A DNA stretch of 64,000 nt. Source: Emticicia sp. 21SJ11W-3. Its GTDB lineage: Bacteria > Bacteroidota > Bacteroidia > Cytophagales > Spirosomataceae. The notes under the pieces are model-generated. The model ran no database searches, was not told the origin of the DNA, and saw only the letters and a list, made by a program, of their open reading frames with translations. The DNA lies in assembly GCF_024138715.1 (NCBI RefSeq), contig NZ_CP092074.1:4278001-4342000 (forward strand), written 5' to 3'. Of this stretch, positions 1-7,808 are shown piece after piece (the first letter of the stretch is position 1; each line of letters begins with the position of its first letter). Position numbers and translations under genes: made by a program.

Positions 1-2
1 AC

Positions 3-293
3 AGAAAAACAATTGTGAATAGTTTTACTGAGGTATATAACTACCTGAATCTGATTGAGAATACCAATGAGATGTATGAGTTGAAATCGAAAGAGGTAGA
101 AGTATTGAAAGTAACCATCAACACATCGGTAGAATTATTCAAGTTTGGCAGAGCCACTTATCTGGAGGTAATTACGGCACAAAAAAATGCCTTGCAGGCG
201 CAAATAGAACTAATAAACCTGCGTAAAAGTCAGTTTGAAGGTGTCATCGGGCTTTACAGGGCTTTAGGTGGCGGATGGAAGAGCGTAATATAA
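3..293 (+). CDS. TolC-like outer membrane efflux protein, C-terminal end (partial)
   Basis: The frame is open from the window edge (codons from base 3) to a TAA at 291-293, so only the last 96 or so residues are present. The visible part is a long amphipathic helix ending in LYRALGGGW, the usual C-terminal signature of TolC/NodT-type outer membrane channel proteins of tripartite RND or MFS efflux pumps. The segment around FGRATYLEVITAQ matches the helical hairpin repeat that forms the periplasmic tunnel. The inner membrane pump and adaptor would be expected upstream, outside the window. The substrate cannot be told from this fragment. Family assignment is firm. Confidence 0.85.
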   Translation, partial: RKTIVNSFTEVYNYLNLIENTNEMYELKSKEVEVLKVTINTSVELFKFGRATYLEVITAQKNALQAQIELINLRKSQFEGVIGLYRALGGGWKSVI

Positions 294-297
294 TTAA

Positions 298-345
298 CCC
301 CACCCGACCCCTCCCCCATTAACGGGGAAGGGCCGGGGATGGGCT
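298..345. terminator. GC-rich hairpin between convergent genes
   Basis: An imperfect inverted repeat made of C-runs followed by G-runs lies between the end of the efflux gene and the end of the receptor gene. Its place between two convergent stop codons suggests a bidirectional terminator. It has no clear T-tract, so it could also be a dispersed GC-rich intergenic repeat. Confidence 0.45.
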
Positions 346-350
346 TACCA

Positions 351-2783
351 TCAGGCCTTCACACGTTTCTGCTCACTTTCTGAACCGCCACTCTGGCGTA
401 ATTTCAGGTTTTGCCCCTTATTGAATCTAAACGAAAAAGATAACGTTACCACACGGGTATCTAAATAACTGAACCAGCTTGCTGCTGCATTTTTGATGTT
501 GCGGATGTCGCCTCCCACCTGATTGGTGTAAAAAACATCGTTTATGTTCAGTTTTAATGTACCCTTGTCTTTCATTATTTTGGTAGAAACCCCTGCCCTG
601 ACCGAGCCGATAGGAATTACCAGAAACTGACCAGACAATACTTTGGTCTGATACGACCCTGCCAGTTCGGCACTCCATTTTTTGTTAATTGTAAACTGAT
701 TGGTAGGTACTGCAACCCAAAACCAGCGCGACTCGTTCAGGGTTTCGGTATAAATCGGTCCTTCAAATGTATTATTAAGATAGGCCGTATACAGTTGCAC
801 GGTCCACCACTTGGTAACAGGATAAGAGCCGTTCAATTCTATCCCATAAGATACCTGTTTCGCAAAATTGCCGGGCCGGCTATAATAAATATTGCCCCTT
901 TGCTCGTTGGTCTCCGAAATCACATTCTCAATTTTGCTATACTGAAGCGTTGCTGTAACAAAACTGTTGTAAGTATAAGACAACTCAAAATTATACGAAA
1001 ACGTAGGCTGTAAAAACGGATTACCACCGTAATACGTAAATCTGTCCATCGGATACGTAAACGGATTCATGTCTTTATAATTAGGCCGGTCTATTCGTCG
1101 GCCGATAGAAAGCCCGACAACATGCTTTGAGGCGGAATCCAACCTATATTGCGTATAAAAAGTAGGAAACAGATTGGTGTAGTTTCGTTTAAAAGACGAA
1201 TCTTTCACAACAATATTGCCCAGTTGATTGCCCGTTATGTTGGTATTTTCAACACGTAAGCCTAACTGCACCGATATTTTCTTAAAATCTCTCGAGTAAT
1301 TGGCATACACTGCATTGATGTTTTCCTTATACTGAAAGTTATTAGAGAATGTATAATTGGGCTGCTGTTGTCCGTCTGCCACATCATAAAAATCGGCAAT
1401 ATTGCCTGTTTTTACAAAACTGGTTTTTGCCCCGGTTTCTATCCTGCCACCTTTTGTTAACGGATGCAGATAATCTACTTTAAGCGCTCTGATGCTTATG
1501 TCAGAAGGTAAATTTGAAGCCAGAATGGTCTTGCCGGCAAGGCTTCCGTCAGGGTTCAGATTACTGTTTTCAAGTACCTGTTCAATGCTTGACTTATACA
1601 CAATATTATCTACATTAGCCGATAGCTCTCTGCCCTTACTATTCAGCTGATGCGTCATATTCAGGTTTATGCTGCCATTTTTAAATAAAATATCCATAGG
1701 ATTATAGGCATCTACCAAACCGGTAATACTGCCCTGTCCGTCTCTGATAACCGCCGTATTTTTCACATTCCGGCTCGATGGGTTAATGAAACCACTTAAT
1801 GCTATACCCAGCGTAGTTTTTTTGGTTACGTAATAATCGGCCCCAATTCTCAGATTACGGCTTCCGTTCGACGGCCGGATGTATGAGTTCTGAACAAAGG
1901 TTGAACTCAGCTGACCCGCATCAGTGAAATACTTGCGGGTAATAGTCAAATCCTGATAAGTATTGTTCTGATTAACACTCAGATTAGAGAAGAAATTGAA
2001 TTGATTAATGCGGTAGTTGAAATTGAAACTGTTGTTGGTACGCAGGTTCTGGCCCTGCCCATAAGACAGATTCAAACCGCCATTCATACCTTTAGCTACA
2101 TTTTTCTTCAAGCGAATGTTGATAACCCCCGAATTACCGGCTGCATCATATTTAGCCGGTGGATTAGGCATGATTTCGACAGATTCAATAGTAGAAGATG
2201 GAATAGTACGCAGGAAATTGGCCAAGTCTGCTGCAGACAAATAAGTTGGCTTGTCATCAACAAATACTACTACGCCGCTTTTACCTCGCAATGATATATT
2301 TCCGTTTACATCTACCATTACACCCGGGGCTTTTTCAAGCACCTCAAGCGATGTTACCCCTGCATTGCTTATCAGGGCATCGGGGTTAACAACGGTTCGG
2401 TCAATTTTTTGTACCACAAAAGCCTTTTGAGCTGTTATGGCTACTTCCTGCAATTGGTTGTCGCTGTCAGCAAGGGTAATGGTACCCAGATCAAGAGTTG
2501 GGCTTTGGCCGCTTAGAATAATTTTATCTGAAACAAACTTAGCCATACCTACAAAACTAACTGAGATTTCGAGGGAATCGTATCTCAGTTTTTCAAATTC
2601 AAACCTACCTTCAGCATCTGTAAAAGTAGATTTTACGATAACGCCCTTCGGGAATTTCGACAACATAACTGTTGCCCCGACAATGGCTTCATTTTTACTG
2701 GTCTTTACTGTACCCTTAATGTTTCCGTTTTGTGCGGTTGCCGTTATGCTGACGACTAATAATAGTAATAGCTTTTTAATCAT
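351..2783 (-). CDS. TonB-dependent receptor, outer membrane beta-barrel family
   Basis: An 810-aa outer membrane protein. Residues 1-17 are a signal peptide (MIKKLLLLLVVSITATA), about 20-105 a carboxypeptidase-regulatory-like beta-sandwich, about 115-230 the plug, and the rest a barrel rich in aromatic and Asn residues, as in the OMP_b-brl_3 group of Bacteroidota receptors. The plug contains the usual short beta stretches (SLRGKSGVVVFVDDKPTYL). No SusD gene is adjacent, so it is probably not a polysaccharide-utilisation SusC; the ligand is unknown. A 44-aa membrane peptide gene lies 50 bp upstream on the same strand and probably shares its promoter. An AraC regulator is encoded just upstream and could control it (inference). 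Confidence 0.9.
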   Translation of the reverse strand: MIKKLLLLLVVSITATAQNGNIKGTVKTSKNEAIVGATVMLSKFPKGVIVKSTFTDAEGRFEFEKLRYDSLEISVSFVGMAKFVSDKIILSGQSPTLDLGTITLADSDNQLQEVAITAQKAFVVQKIDRTVVNPDALISNAGVTSLEVLEKAPGVMVDVNGNISLRGKSGVVVFVDDKPTYLSAADLANFLRTIPSSTIESVEIMPNPPAKYDAAGNSGVINIRLKKNVAKGMNGGLNLSYGQGQNLRTNNSFNFNYRINQFNFFSNLSVNQNNTYQDLTITRKYFTDAGQLSSTFVQNSYIRPSNGSRNLRIGADYYVTKKTTLGIALSGFINPSSRNVKNTAVIRDGQGSITGLVDAYNPMDILFKNGSINLNMTHQLNSKGRELSANVDNIVYKSSIEQVLENSNLNPDGSLAGKTILASNLPSDISIRALKVDYLHPLTKGGRIETGAKTSFVKTGNIADFYDVADGQQQPNYTFSNNFQYKENINAVYANYSRDFKKISVQLGLRVENTNITGNQLGNIVVKDSSFKRNYTNLFPTFYTQYRLDSASKHVVGLSIGRRIDRPNYKDMNPFTYPMDRFTYYGGNPFLQPTFSYNFELSYTYNSFVTATLQYSKIENVISETNEQRGNIYYSRPGNFAKQVSYGIELNGSYPVTKWWTVQLYTAYLNNTFEGPIYTETLNESRWFWVAVPTNQFTINKKWSAELAGSYQTKVLSGQFLVIPIGSVRAGVSTKIMKDKGTLKLNINDVFYTNQVGGDIRNIKNAAASWFSYLDTRVVTLSFSFRFNKGQNLKLRQSGGSESEQKRVKA

Positions 2784-2833
2784 AATGTATGGTGTGTGTT
2801 TAACGTTAGTAATGCTATAAATGTGGCTTATGC

Positions 2834-2968
2834 TTAATTAAGTACAGCAAACAGCCATTGGCCCGTGGCATAGCCGGCTTTGAATATTACAATGGTGCAG
2901 TACACAATTGAAATAACCAACAGAACCCTGAAAGTTTTGGATTGAAGAAACGCTTCTTGCTTTTTCAT
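2834..2968 (-). CDS. 44-aa single-pass membrane peptide upstream of the receptor
   Basis: A short open frame with an ATG at 2968 and TAA at 2834-2836. The peptide starts MKKQEAFLQSKTFR, follows with a hydrophobic helix (VLLVISIVYCTIVIF), then KAGYATGQWLFAVLN. A charged cytoplasmic start followed by one membrane helix is typical of real small inner membrane proteins. It sits 50 bp ahead of the TonB-dependent receptor and just behind a good TAnnTTTG promoter element, so it is probably the first gene of a two-gene operon. Its function is unknown; help with receptor assembly or sensing would be a guess. It is too short for standard ORF cut-offs. Confidence rests on composition and context, not on homology. 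Confidence 0.6.
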   Translation of the reverse strand: MKKQEAFLQSKTFRVLLVISIVYCTIVIFKAGYATGQWLFAVLN

Positions 2969-3005
2969 AATTAGTAAGATTTTCGGATTAGTAAAATTTT
3001 GTACC

Positions 3006-3013
3006 CAAAGGTA
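3006..3013 (-). promoter_or_regulatory. Bacteroidota -7 promoter element for the peptide/receptor operon
   Basis: On the minus strand this reads TACCTTTG, a perfect TAnnTTTG element, about 38 bp upstream of the 44-aa ATG. Transcription would start near 2999. A TTG-containing -33 region lies upstream, but its spacing is not ideal. Confidence 0.5.
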
Positions 3014-3096
3014 TCAATTACCCCGTAAATCAATTTGTCAAATTCTGCTAATTCGTACTTTACATCTTTAAAATGCCGCTATCTGGCTTTGAAAAC

Positions 3097-3999
3097 CTAA
3101 AAACGCTTTCCTTTTAAAAATGCTGATGGCGGGAAACCGAAATATCTTTTAAATGCCTTACTGAAGGTGTATATATCGGCAAAGCCTGATTGCGTTGCTG
3201 CTTCTGATACAGCGTACCTGTGTTGCAGTAAAATACTTTTGCCAAATTCCAGCCGTTTTTTAATGATATACTGGTTGGGCGACATCCCAAAAACTGCCTT
3301 GAAAAGACGGTAAAAATGGTATTCTGAAAGGCAGGCCTCTTGTGCAATAGTTTTGATTGACAAAGGCAACATAAAGCAGGCGTTTATATAATCTCGTCCT
3401 TTTTGCACACGCCGGTACAAATCCTTTCTGGTATCCGGTTTTACGCCTGGTATAGCCCGCAGGTGTCTGAAAACCGGAAGCTGGTCTTGTATAATTTTTT
3501 CGGCAATAGGGTAAAAGAACTCATCAGAAATACTATCCTGCTCAGCTAACCCACTGCGAACAGTTGCGGTAAGTTGTCTTAAGTATTGTCCAAGCAGGGT
3601 TTCAGTATCCCGATAACCACTTTCAAAAAAGTGAGCCGAAACAAAAAAACTGCCCAATTCTGCATCACTAAAGGGCGTATCAGGTCGTTTCCAACCGGCA
3701 ATAACTTCGGCTATCAGCCGGGGGCTTATGTTAATGCAAATACCTTTTACGTTTCGTCTCTCATCAACCTCAACCTTGCCTTCGCAGGTGTCGTTAGTTA
3801 GCAGATAATCTCCTGCTGTAATAGGGTAGCTATGTCCGTTCAGCTGATACCTCTCAATGCCTTCAACCACATACTTGATGGCAAACCCTTCCGATTTTAC
3901 GGGCTCATAAAATTGCCTTAGTGATGAGAAAACTAACGAATTGCCATTCATTTTCACTACATCAAGGGTGTTTCCATCTTCATTAAATAAATGAATCAT
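3097..3999 (-). CDS. AraC family transcriptional regulator
   Basis: A 300-aa protein with a C-terminal AraC/XylS double helix-turn-helix at about residues 200-298. Typical spacing is seen: a first helix block around SIKTIAQEACLSEYHFYRLFK and a second around SEAATQSGFADIYTFSKAFKR, ending GFPPSAFLKGKRF. The N-terminal about 180 residues look like a cupin-type effector domain (segment YQLNGHSYPITAGDYLLTN). It is read in the same direction as the downstream membrane peptide and receptor genes, which makes them likely targets (inference). The gap to the receptor operon contains its own promoter, so it is probably a separate transcript. The ligand is unknown. Confidence 0.88.
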   Translation of the reverse strand: MIHLFNEDGNTLDVVKMNGNSLVFSSLRQFYEPVKSEGFAIKYVVEGIERYQLNGHSYPITAGDYLLTNDTCEGKVEVDERRNVKGICINISPRLIAEVIAGWKRPDTPFSDAELGSFFVSAHFFESGYRDTETLLGQYLRQLTATVRSGLAEQDSISDEFFYPIAEKIIQDQLPVFRHLRAIPGVKPDTRKDLYRRVQKGRDYINACFMLPLSIKTIAQEACLSEYHFYRLFKAVFGMSPNQYIIKKRLEFGKSILLQHRYAVSEAATQSGFADIYTFSKAFKRYFGFPPSAFLKGKRF

Positions 4000-4161
4000 A
4001 GGCTCGCAGGTTCAATACGCAACAAATAAACATGGATAATGACCCGATGCCAGGCTTTTTTTGATAAAAGGCTGTTTTTGTAGAAGAATGACATAACAAA
4101 TCAGCAGACTTTTATTGGCAGCATTCTTAACTGCACATTTTAATAATATTTTGCTCTATTA

Positions 4162-4192
4162 TTGCAAATATTATGCAAGCATACTATTTTTG
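4162..4192 (+). promoter_or_regulatory. Promoter of the CCG-type Fe-S protein gene
   Basis: TTG at 4162-4164 (-33 region) is followed after 20 nt by TATTTTTG at 4185-4192 (TAnnTTTG). Transcription would begin near 4199, which fits a start codon at 4233 and rules against the longer open frame from 4173. Confidence 0.6.
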
Positions 4193-4232
4193 CTATAAGC
4201 CTCAGTCTGATGGGGCGACTAACGACAAAACT

Positions 4233-5027
4233 ATGACAGACGCTACAGAATATAAAGTACCTACCATGGCAGAAATGGCCGCTCAGGGAAAAGAACCTGA
4301 AGTGCTTTTCTGGGTTGGATGTGCCGGTTCTTTCGACGACCGCTACAAGAAAGTAACCATTGCTTTTGTAAAAATTCTGAATAAAATCGGGGTGAACTTT
4401 GCCGTGTTGGGCACAGAAGAAAGCTGCACCGGCGACCCAGCCCGCCGGGCTGGTAACGAGTTTACCTTTCAGATGCTTGCCCAGCAGAACATACAGGTGC
4501 TGAATGGCTACGGCGTTAAGAAAATAGTAACGGCCTGTCCGCATTGTTTCAATACGCTCAAAAACGAATACCCCGAGTTAGGTGGCAATTATGAGGTAAT
4601 CCACCACTCGCAATATCTGCAACAACTCATCAACGACGGCCGCGTGAAGATTGAAGGCGGCGGCACATTTAAAGGCCAGCGAATTACTTTCCATGACTCC
4701 TGCTATTTGGGCCGGGCCAACGATGTTTATGAAGCGCCGCGCCAGGTTCTGGCAACGCTGGATGCAGAATTGGTTGAAATGAAACGTTGCCGTACCAATG
4801 GGCTATGCTGTGGTGCCGGAGGTGCACAAATGTTTAAAGAACCGGAAAAAGGCTTTAAAGATATTAATGTAGAACGCATAGAAGAAGCCCTGGCAACCGG
4901 AGCCAAAACCATTGCCGTGGCCTGTCCGTTCTGTATGGTTATGATGTCTGACGGCGTGAAAAACAAGGAAAAAGAACACGAGGTGAAGGTGTATGATCTG
5001 GCCGAATTGCTGCTTCAGACGCTTTAA
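4233..5027 (+). CDS. (Fe-S)-binding protein with two CCG domains
   Basis: A protein of about 264 aa carrying two cysteine-rich CCG domains as in LutA, GlpC and heterodisulfide reductase HdrB/D. Cysteine clusters are seen in WVGCAG, ACPHCFNTLK, HDSCYLGR, GLCCGAGGA and ACPFCMVMM. Such proteins bind iron-sulfur clusters and pass electrons between membrane quinones and soluble dehydrogenases. I chose ATG 4233 (MTDATEYKVPTMAEM) because the promoter overlaps the earlier possible start. In related genomes this gene commonly follows a longer ferredoxin-like Fe-S protein; here the upstream gene is a divergent AraC regulator, so the partner is missing from this site. The electron donor is unknown. Confidence 0.87.
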   Translation: MTDATEYKVPTMAEMAAQGKEPEVLFWVGCAGSFDDRYKKVTIAFVKILNKIGVNFAVLGTEESCTGDPARRAGNEFTFQMLAQQNIQVLNGYGVKKIVTACPHCFNTLKNEYPELGGNYEVIHHSQYLQQLINDGRVKIEGGGTFKGQRITFHDSCYLGRANDVYEAPRQVLATLDAELVEMKRCRTNGLCCGAGGAQMFKEPEKGFKDINVERIEEALATGAKTIAVACPFCMVMMSDGVKNKEKEHEVKVYDLAELLLQTL

Positions 5028-5107
5028 TACTTCCCTATAAGATACTAGGCTCAAAGAACTTTTACAGGCAGATTGAATGTTTATCTAACAGAATAAAAAC
5101 CTGTAGT

Positions 5108-5614
5108 ATGTATATTTCTTTTGAACAATTACCTCAGAGCGCGCGCATCTGGATATACCAGGCTAACCGTACACTAACCGATAATGAGGTTTCTTTAGTT
5201 GAAACTACACTTCAACCTGTTGTAACCAAGTGGGCGGCTCACGGCACTGCACTATTAGCTTCAGTAAAAGTGCTGCTGAATCGTTTTGTAATTATTGCCC
5301 TTGACGAAAGCCAGTACGAAGCCAGCGGTTGTTCAATAGATGCTTCAACCCGTTGGTTTAAAGAACTGGGCGAACAACTGAATGTTGATTTCTTCGACCG
5401 CTCGCAGGCCTACCTTGATGGTAGCGAAATAAAAACTTTTTCTATTTTCCAGCCTAAAAAAGCCATAGAAAGCGGATTAATCGCTGCTGATACGGTTGTT
5501 TTCGTGAACAACAATCATATTCAAACATTGGCCGACTTGTCAACCAACTGGCAGATTAAAGCATCAGAAAGCTATCTGAAAAGATTTTTCAATAACGTCA
5601 ATATCCCGGCATAA
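5108..5614 (+). CDS. Conserved Bacteroidota protein of unknown function
   Basis: A 168-aa soluble protein with no signal peptide or membrane helix. Relatives next to CCG-type Fe-S proteins are often labelled ABC transporter ATPase, but no Walker A, signature or Walker B motif is present, so that label is not supported. The N-terminal half (MYISFEQLPQSARIWIYQAN...) looks like a small alpha/beta domain; the centre has LDESQYEASGCSID. It follows the Fe-S gene by 80 bp and precedes the luciferase-like gene by 20 bp, which suggests an operon. A role linked to the Fe-S protein is inference. Confidence 0.7.
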   Translation: MYISFEQLPQSARIWIYQANRTLTDNEVSLVETTLQPVVTKWAAHGTALLASVKVLLNRFVIIALDESQYEASGCSIDASTRWFKELGEQLNVDFFDRSQAYLDGSEIKTFSIFQPKKAIESGLIAADTVVFVNNNHIQTLADLSTNWQIKASESYLKRFFNNVNIPA

Positions 5615-5634
5615 AACTCCCACAACAGATTTTC

Positions 5635-6669
5635 ATGGAACTAGGTATCAGTACATTTGGCGAGGTGCATCCTGATGGTGTAGCAGGTAAAGCGGTTAAT
5701 GCACACGAACGCATGCAGGAATTAATTGCAGAAGGCAAACTGGCAGACGAGGTAGGCTTAGACGTTTTTGCAGTAGGCGAGCATCACCGCCCTGATTTTA
5801 TCATTTCAGCGCCCGAAGTGGCTTTGGCTGCCATTGCTGCGGTTACTAAAAATATACGTTTGTCAAGTTCAGTAACGGTTTTAAGCTCTGCAGACCCGGT
5901 ACGCACGTTCCAGAACTTTTCTACGCTCGACCTCATCTCTAACGGTCGTGCCGAGATACTGGCAGGCAGGGGTTCATTTACAGAGTCTTTCCCGTTATTT
6001 GGTTATGATTTGCAAGACTATAACGAGTTGTTTATAGAAAAACTCGATTTACTTTCAAAAATCAACCAGTCGGAAATCATCACCTGGAAAGGCAAACACA
6101 GAGCGCCCATTTACAAATTGGGTGTGTATCCAAGACCCATTCAGGAGTCATTGCCCATCTGGCTTGCAGTGGGTGGCACTCCGGCATCGGCTATCAGAGC
6201 AGGTAAAATGAACCTGCCTATGACACTGGCCATCTTAGGAGGCAGACCCAGCCAGTATGTGCCGTTTGTAAATCTTTACAAGCAGTCGTTCAAAGAAGCC
6301 GGGCATAACCCTGCCACTTTTCAGTTAGGTATCAACTCGCAGTTTTATATTGCCGATACCTCGCAGGAAGCGGAAGACGAGTTCTGGCCGTCATACGAAA
6401 AACTGATGAACCGGGTGGGTAGAGAACGCGGGTGGTCGCCTATAACCCGTGAGCATTTCGAACTTTCATGCTTACCTGACGGCCCTTTGTTTGTAGGTAG
6501 TCCGCAGCAGGTAATCGACAAAATACTCTATCAGTCAGAACTTTTTGGCCATACACGCTTTCTGGCACAGATGGTAAAGGGAGACATTCCTCACGCCAAA
6601 ATATTAAAAACCATTGAGCTGTTTGGCTCAGTAGTAGCCCCCGAGGTAAGAAAAGCCTTGAAAGCATAA
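5635..6669 (+). CDS. LLM class flavin-dependent oxidoreductase (luciferase-like)
   Basis: A 344-aa bacterial-luciferase-like monooxygenase with a single TIM barrel that would use reduced FMN. Family landmarks are visible: the start LGISTFGEVHPDG, the VFAVGEHHRPDFIISAP segment that lines the flavin pocket, and the ILAGRGSFTESFPLFGYDL loop. Length matches the family. It probably cotranscribes with the preceding 168-aa gene (20 bp gap) and the following msrC-like gene (24 bp gap). The substrate is not evident; the group is mostly uncharacterised. Confidence 0.88.
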   Translation: MELGISTFGEVHPDGVAGKAVNAHERMQELIAEGKLADEVGLDVFAVGEHHRPDFIISAPEVALAAIAAVTKNIRLSSSVTVLSSADPVRTFQNFSTLDLISNGRAEILAGRGSFTESFPLFGYDLQDYNELFIEKLDLLSKINQSEIITWKGKHRAPIYKLGVYPRPIQESLPIWLAVGGTPASAIRAGKMNLPMTLAILGGRPSQYVPFVNLYKQSFKEAGHNPATFQLGINSQFYIADTSQEAEDEFWPSYEKLMNRVGRERGWSPITREHFELSCLPDGPLFVGSPQQVIDKILYQSELFGHTRFLAQMVKGDIPHAKILKTIELFGSVVAPEVRKALKA

Positions 6670-6693
6670 GAATAATTTTAAAACCGGAAATTG

Positions 6694-7185
6694 ATGGCCG
6701 AGACCTTATATATACCACAAACAGCAACTCGCAAAGAGATTTACGACAGCCTGTTGCCCCAGGTAGAAGCGCTGATCAGTACAGAAACAGACACCATTGC
6801 CAATCTGGCCAATATAGCGGCCGTTTTGAAAGAGGCATTCGGTTTTTTCTGGGTAGGCTTCTATATAAAGAAAGAAAATCAATTGGTGCTGGGGCCGTTT
6901 CAGGGACCCATAGCCTGCACACGCATTAATTTTGATAAAGGCGTATGCGGCTATTGCTACCGCACAAGAGAAACAGTGATAGTACCTGATGTAGACCAAT
7001 TCCCGGGGCATATTGCCTGTAGTTCGGCCTCAAAATCAGAAATCGTAGTACCTGTTTTTGACCACACCGGCCAGGTAGCTATGGTGCTGGATGTTGACAG
7101 CGATGAACTGGATGATTTCTCGGAGGTAGATAAAGAAGGGCTGGAGAAAATGATGCAATTGCTTCAAAAAACTTTTACTATTTAA
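6694..7185 (+). CDS. msrC: Free methionine-R-sulfoxide reductase (GAF domain)
   Basis: A 163-aa single GAF-domain enzyme that reduces free methionine-(R)-sulfoxide in the cytoplasm, linked to thioredoxin recycling. Three cysteines have the catalytic spacing of E. coli fRMsr (10 and 24 residues apart): C75 in GPIACTRI, C85 in KGVCGY, and C109 in FPGHIACSS, followed by SEIVVPV. An extra Cys, C88, lies close by. ATG 6694 is preferred over the in-frame TTG at 6691. It lies between the luciferase-like gene and the siroheme gene (2 bp gap), so this is a redox-flavoured operon. Identification is strong from the motif spacing. Confidence 0.9.
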   Translation: MAETLYIPQTATRKEIYDSLLPQVEALISTETDTIANLANIAAVLKEAFGFFWVGFYIKKENQLVLGPFQGPIACTRINFDKGVCGYCYRTRETVIVPDVDQFPGHIACSSASKSEIVVPVFDHTGQVAMVLDVDSDELDDFSEVDKEGLEKMMQLLQKTFTI

Positions 7186-7187
7186 TT

Positions 7188-7757
7188 ATGAATACGCTGT
7201 TTCCAATATTTCTGAAACTGGAGCACCTGCATACGCTTATAGTAGGCGGTGGAAACGTAGGTCTTGAAAAGCTGGAAGCCGTATTGAAAAACTCACCCAA
7301 AGCGAAAATCACACTGGTAGCGCCTGAGATAAGAGAAGAAATCAGGCATCTGGCACAAAGCCATGACCTGACCCTTGTTTTTGAAAAGTATGACAGCCAG
7401 TACCTTCATGGCATTGATTTGGTAATTGCCGGAACAGATGATAAATCGGTGAATCAACAGGTACAGATAGATTGCAAAGCCAGAAAAATAATGGTTAATA
7501 TTGCTGATACACCCGACCTGTGCGATTTTTACCTGAGCTCGGTTGTGCAGAAAGATGATTTAAAAATCGCCATTTCAACCAATGGTAAGTCGCCGACTTT
7601 TGCCAAGCGTTTCAGAGAAATACTGGAGGAAATCTTACCTGATAATCTTCAGGAAACCCTCGACAACCTACAGGCCATCAGAAACAAACTGAAAGGCGAT
7701 TTTCAGGACAAAGTGCAGAAACTGAACGAGATTACCAAGGTAATGCGAAACCAATAA
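7188..7757 (+). CDS. Precorrin-2 dehydrogenase / sirohydrochlorin ferrochelatase
   Basis: A 189-aa protein of the CysG N-terminal/Met8 family that oxidises precorrin-2 to sirohydrochlorin with NAD and may insert iron to make siroheme, the cofactor of sulfite and nitrite reductases. The NAD-binding motif VGGGNVG is at about residues 19-25, and the NIADTPDLCDFYLSSVV segment carries the conserved Asp and Asn region of the active site. The C-terminal part (GKSPTFAKRFREILEE) matches the family dimerisation domain. Length is typical for the single-domain form without the methyltransferase. It is the last gene of the operon and is followed by a strong terminator. Confidence 0.9.
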   Translation: MNTLFPIFLKLEHLHTLIVGGGNVGLEKLEAVLKNSPKAKITLVAPEIREEIRHLAQSHDLTLVFEKYDSQYLHGIDLVIAGTDDKSVNQQVQIDCKARKIMVNIADTPDLCDFYLSSVVQKDDLKIAISTNGKSPTFAKRFREILEEILPDNLQETLDNLQAIRNKLKGDFQDKVQKLNEITKVMRNQ

Positions 7758-7789
7758 AAAATGCCCCGGAGCAATCAGGGGCATTTTTT
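7756..7789. terminator. Bidirectional terminator
   Basis: An inverted repeat with arms AATGCCCC and GGGGCATT, flanked by A-tract and T-tract, sits between the convergent siroheme gene and ABC exporter gene. It can work in both directions. Confidence 0.88.
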
Positions 7790-7808
7790 ATTCGCAAATT
7801 CAACTGTT

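Noticed and set aside
351-2783. SusC-type polysaccharide receptor
   Set aside because: No SusD gene is adjacent, and the barrel matches the OMP_b-brl_3 group rather than SusC.
4173-4232. Longer N-terminus for the Fe-S protein from 4173
   Set aside because: The promoter element TATTTTTG at 4185-4192 lies inside this stretch, and the extra residues do not fit the family start. ATG 4233 is preferred.
5108-5614. Label of the 168-aa protein as an ABC transporter ATPase
   Set aside because: No Walker A, signature or Walker B motif is present; the label for this family seems to be an error passed on.
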